Shown here piece by piece: positions 63,340-64,000 of a stretch of DNA of 64,000 nucleotides. Each line of letters starts with the position of its first letter. Position 1 is the first letter of the stretch. The position numbers were made by a program, and so were the translations under genes. The DNA comes from UBA6623 sp965238125 (GTDB lineage Bacteria; Acidobacteriota; Terriglobia; Bryobacterales; UBA6623). The stretch is from NCBI GenBank assembly GCA_965238125.1, contig OZ250179.1, positions 2,046,001 through 2,110,000 on the forward strand, written 5' to 3'. The notes under the pieces were generated by a model. The model was not told the DNA's origin. It was given only the letters and a program-made list of their open reading frames with translations, and made no database searches.

Positions 63340-64000
63340 AAAAGATCTTGACCGCGACGCAGATGCGCGAGGTCGACCGGCGCACGATCGAGGAGCGGGG
63401 CATCCCCGGATTGGTCCTGATGGAAAACGCCGGGGGGCGGGCCTATGAGCTGCTCGCGAGCCGTTTCACGCCCCTCAACACCCGGCGCGTCGTGATCCTT
63501 TGCGGCAAGGGAAATAATGGCGGCGACGGGCTCGTGATCGCCCGGCAGATGGTGGTTCGCGGTCAGGCGGCGGGGCTGCAGGTCGTTTTGGTCAGCGACC
63601 CGGATGAACTGCGCGGCGACGCGGCGGCAAACTACCGTATGTTGCGGGGGGTCGATTACGAGCCGTTGGTCGTTCGCGGCTCGGAGGATTGGCAGCGCAT
63701 TCGCTCTCGGTTGCTTCCCGCCGAGGTGGTTGTCGATGCCTTGCTGGGCACGGGATTGAGCGGGCCGGCCAGGGGGGTTGTTCTCGAAATCATCGACGAC
63801 GTCAATGAGAACTTCGGGCACGCTGAGGTGGTCGCCGTCGATATGCCTTCCGGGCTGCCGTCTGATTCGGGTGAACCGGCGGGCGAGGCGATGCGGGCTT
63901 CGCGGACGATCACTTTCACCGCGCCGAAGGTCAGCCAGATCTTTCCCCCGAATTGCGAACAGGTCGGCGAGTTGACGGTCGCGCCGATTGGCACGGCGCC
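63336..64000 (+). CDS. nnr: NAD(P)H-hydrate epimerase (partial, runs off the window)
   Basis: Starts at TTG 63336 overlapping the channel stop (TTGA). It opens with ILTATQMREVDRRTIEERGI and GLVLMENAGGRAYELLA, then VVILCGKGNNGGDGLVIARQ, the YjeF_N signature, VVDALLGTGLSGPARG and VVAVDMPSGLPSDSGEP. It repairs damaged NAD(P)H hydrates. In most bacteria it is fused to the ADP-dependent dehydratase, which would lie beyond position 64000. It is co-transcribed with the channel. Confidence 0.9.
   Translation, partial: MKKILTATQMREVDRRTIEERGIPGLVLMENAGGRAYELLASRFTPLNTRRVVILCGKGNNGGDGLVIARQMVVRGQAAGLQVVLVSDPDELRGDAAANYRMLRGVDYEPLVVRGSEDWQRIRSRLLPAEVVVDALLGTGLSGPARGVVLEIIDDVNENFGHAEVVAVDMPSGLPSDSGEPAGEAMRASRTITFTAPKVSQIFPPNCEQVGELTVAPIGTA

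Overview
This is a GC-rich bacterial chromosome segment. At both ends it is ordinary metabolic DNA; from about 11.7 to 56.8 kb it is a heavily rearranged accessory island. The flanks contain palindromic and tandem intergenic repeats built on the sequence GTAAGCCGTGAACC, hairpins such as CCACGGCT/AGCCGTGG, and a repeated GACATGTCG(G/C)CAGGAATGGCGACACGG unit. Together with the mix of an AmpG-like MFS protein, sulfatase, PhoX, BON protein and HAMP-SpoIIE phosphatase, this suggests an environmental Planctomycetota or Acidobacteriota-like lineage. That assignment is an impression; no rRNA or marker gene is present to settle it.

Left flank (1-11.6 kb): an acyl-CoA dehydrogenase, a sirtuin, an acyl-CoA ligase, a small two-TM membrane gene broken by an in-frame TGA and coupled to a lipoprotein, an MFS transporter, a phosphofructokinase-family enzyme, and a minus-strand operon of glycosyltransferase, two SAM methyltransferases and an M28 peptidase. 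Right flank (57.3-64 kb): a HAD phosphatase, a BON protein, and a tight plus-strand operon of Gfo/Idh/MocA oxidoreductase, HAMP-SpoIIE phosphatase, TrkA-type potassium channel and NAD(P)HX epimerase (cut by the window end).

Island: (a) 11.7-22.4 kb holds a drmC (DISARM phospholipase D) remnant, an McrBC type IV restriction pair whose McrB carries an EVE-like domain before, and another inside, its AAA+ module, and a DUF6946-like PD-(D/E)xK protein. Between McrC and the DUF6946-like gene sits a composite transposon of two IS1380-family elements carrying phoX, bounded by a TGTG target duplication. (b) 22.5-25.8 kb is plasmid/ICE debris (truncated mobC, nested inverted-repeat element) with a sulfatase, an IS end and remnants of an LRR gene and a serine recombinase. 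(c) 26.2-33.7 kb is a compact operon of an unknown protein, a double-HKD phospholipase D-like nuclease, a 1187-residue SNF2-type helicase and a small protein. It is the best candidate here for a poorly described antiphage system. (d) 33.8-46.2 kb has a truncated HEPN gene, plasmid-type small genes and a minus-strand type IV secretion cluster (virB9 remnant, virB10, virB5, virB6, virB8, an unknown gene, virD4, virB11, a thermonuclease). It has no VirB4 and no relaxase, and virB9 is cut by an IS. (e) 46.2-56.8 kb is an IS1380-rich region with a Tn3 transposase remnant, pYEATS-like genes and a large LRR-Roc-COR-TM gene that is split by an intact IS with a CAAG target duplication.

The main theme is one IS1380-family element, present as four near-full-length copies, two fused partial copies and a solo right end. 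It has cut or bordered host, plasmid and defence genes. In two cases removing the insertion in silico restores an uninterrupted reading frame exactly.
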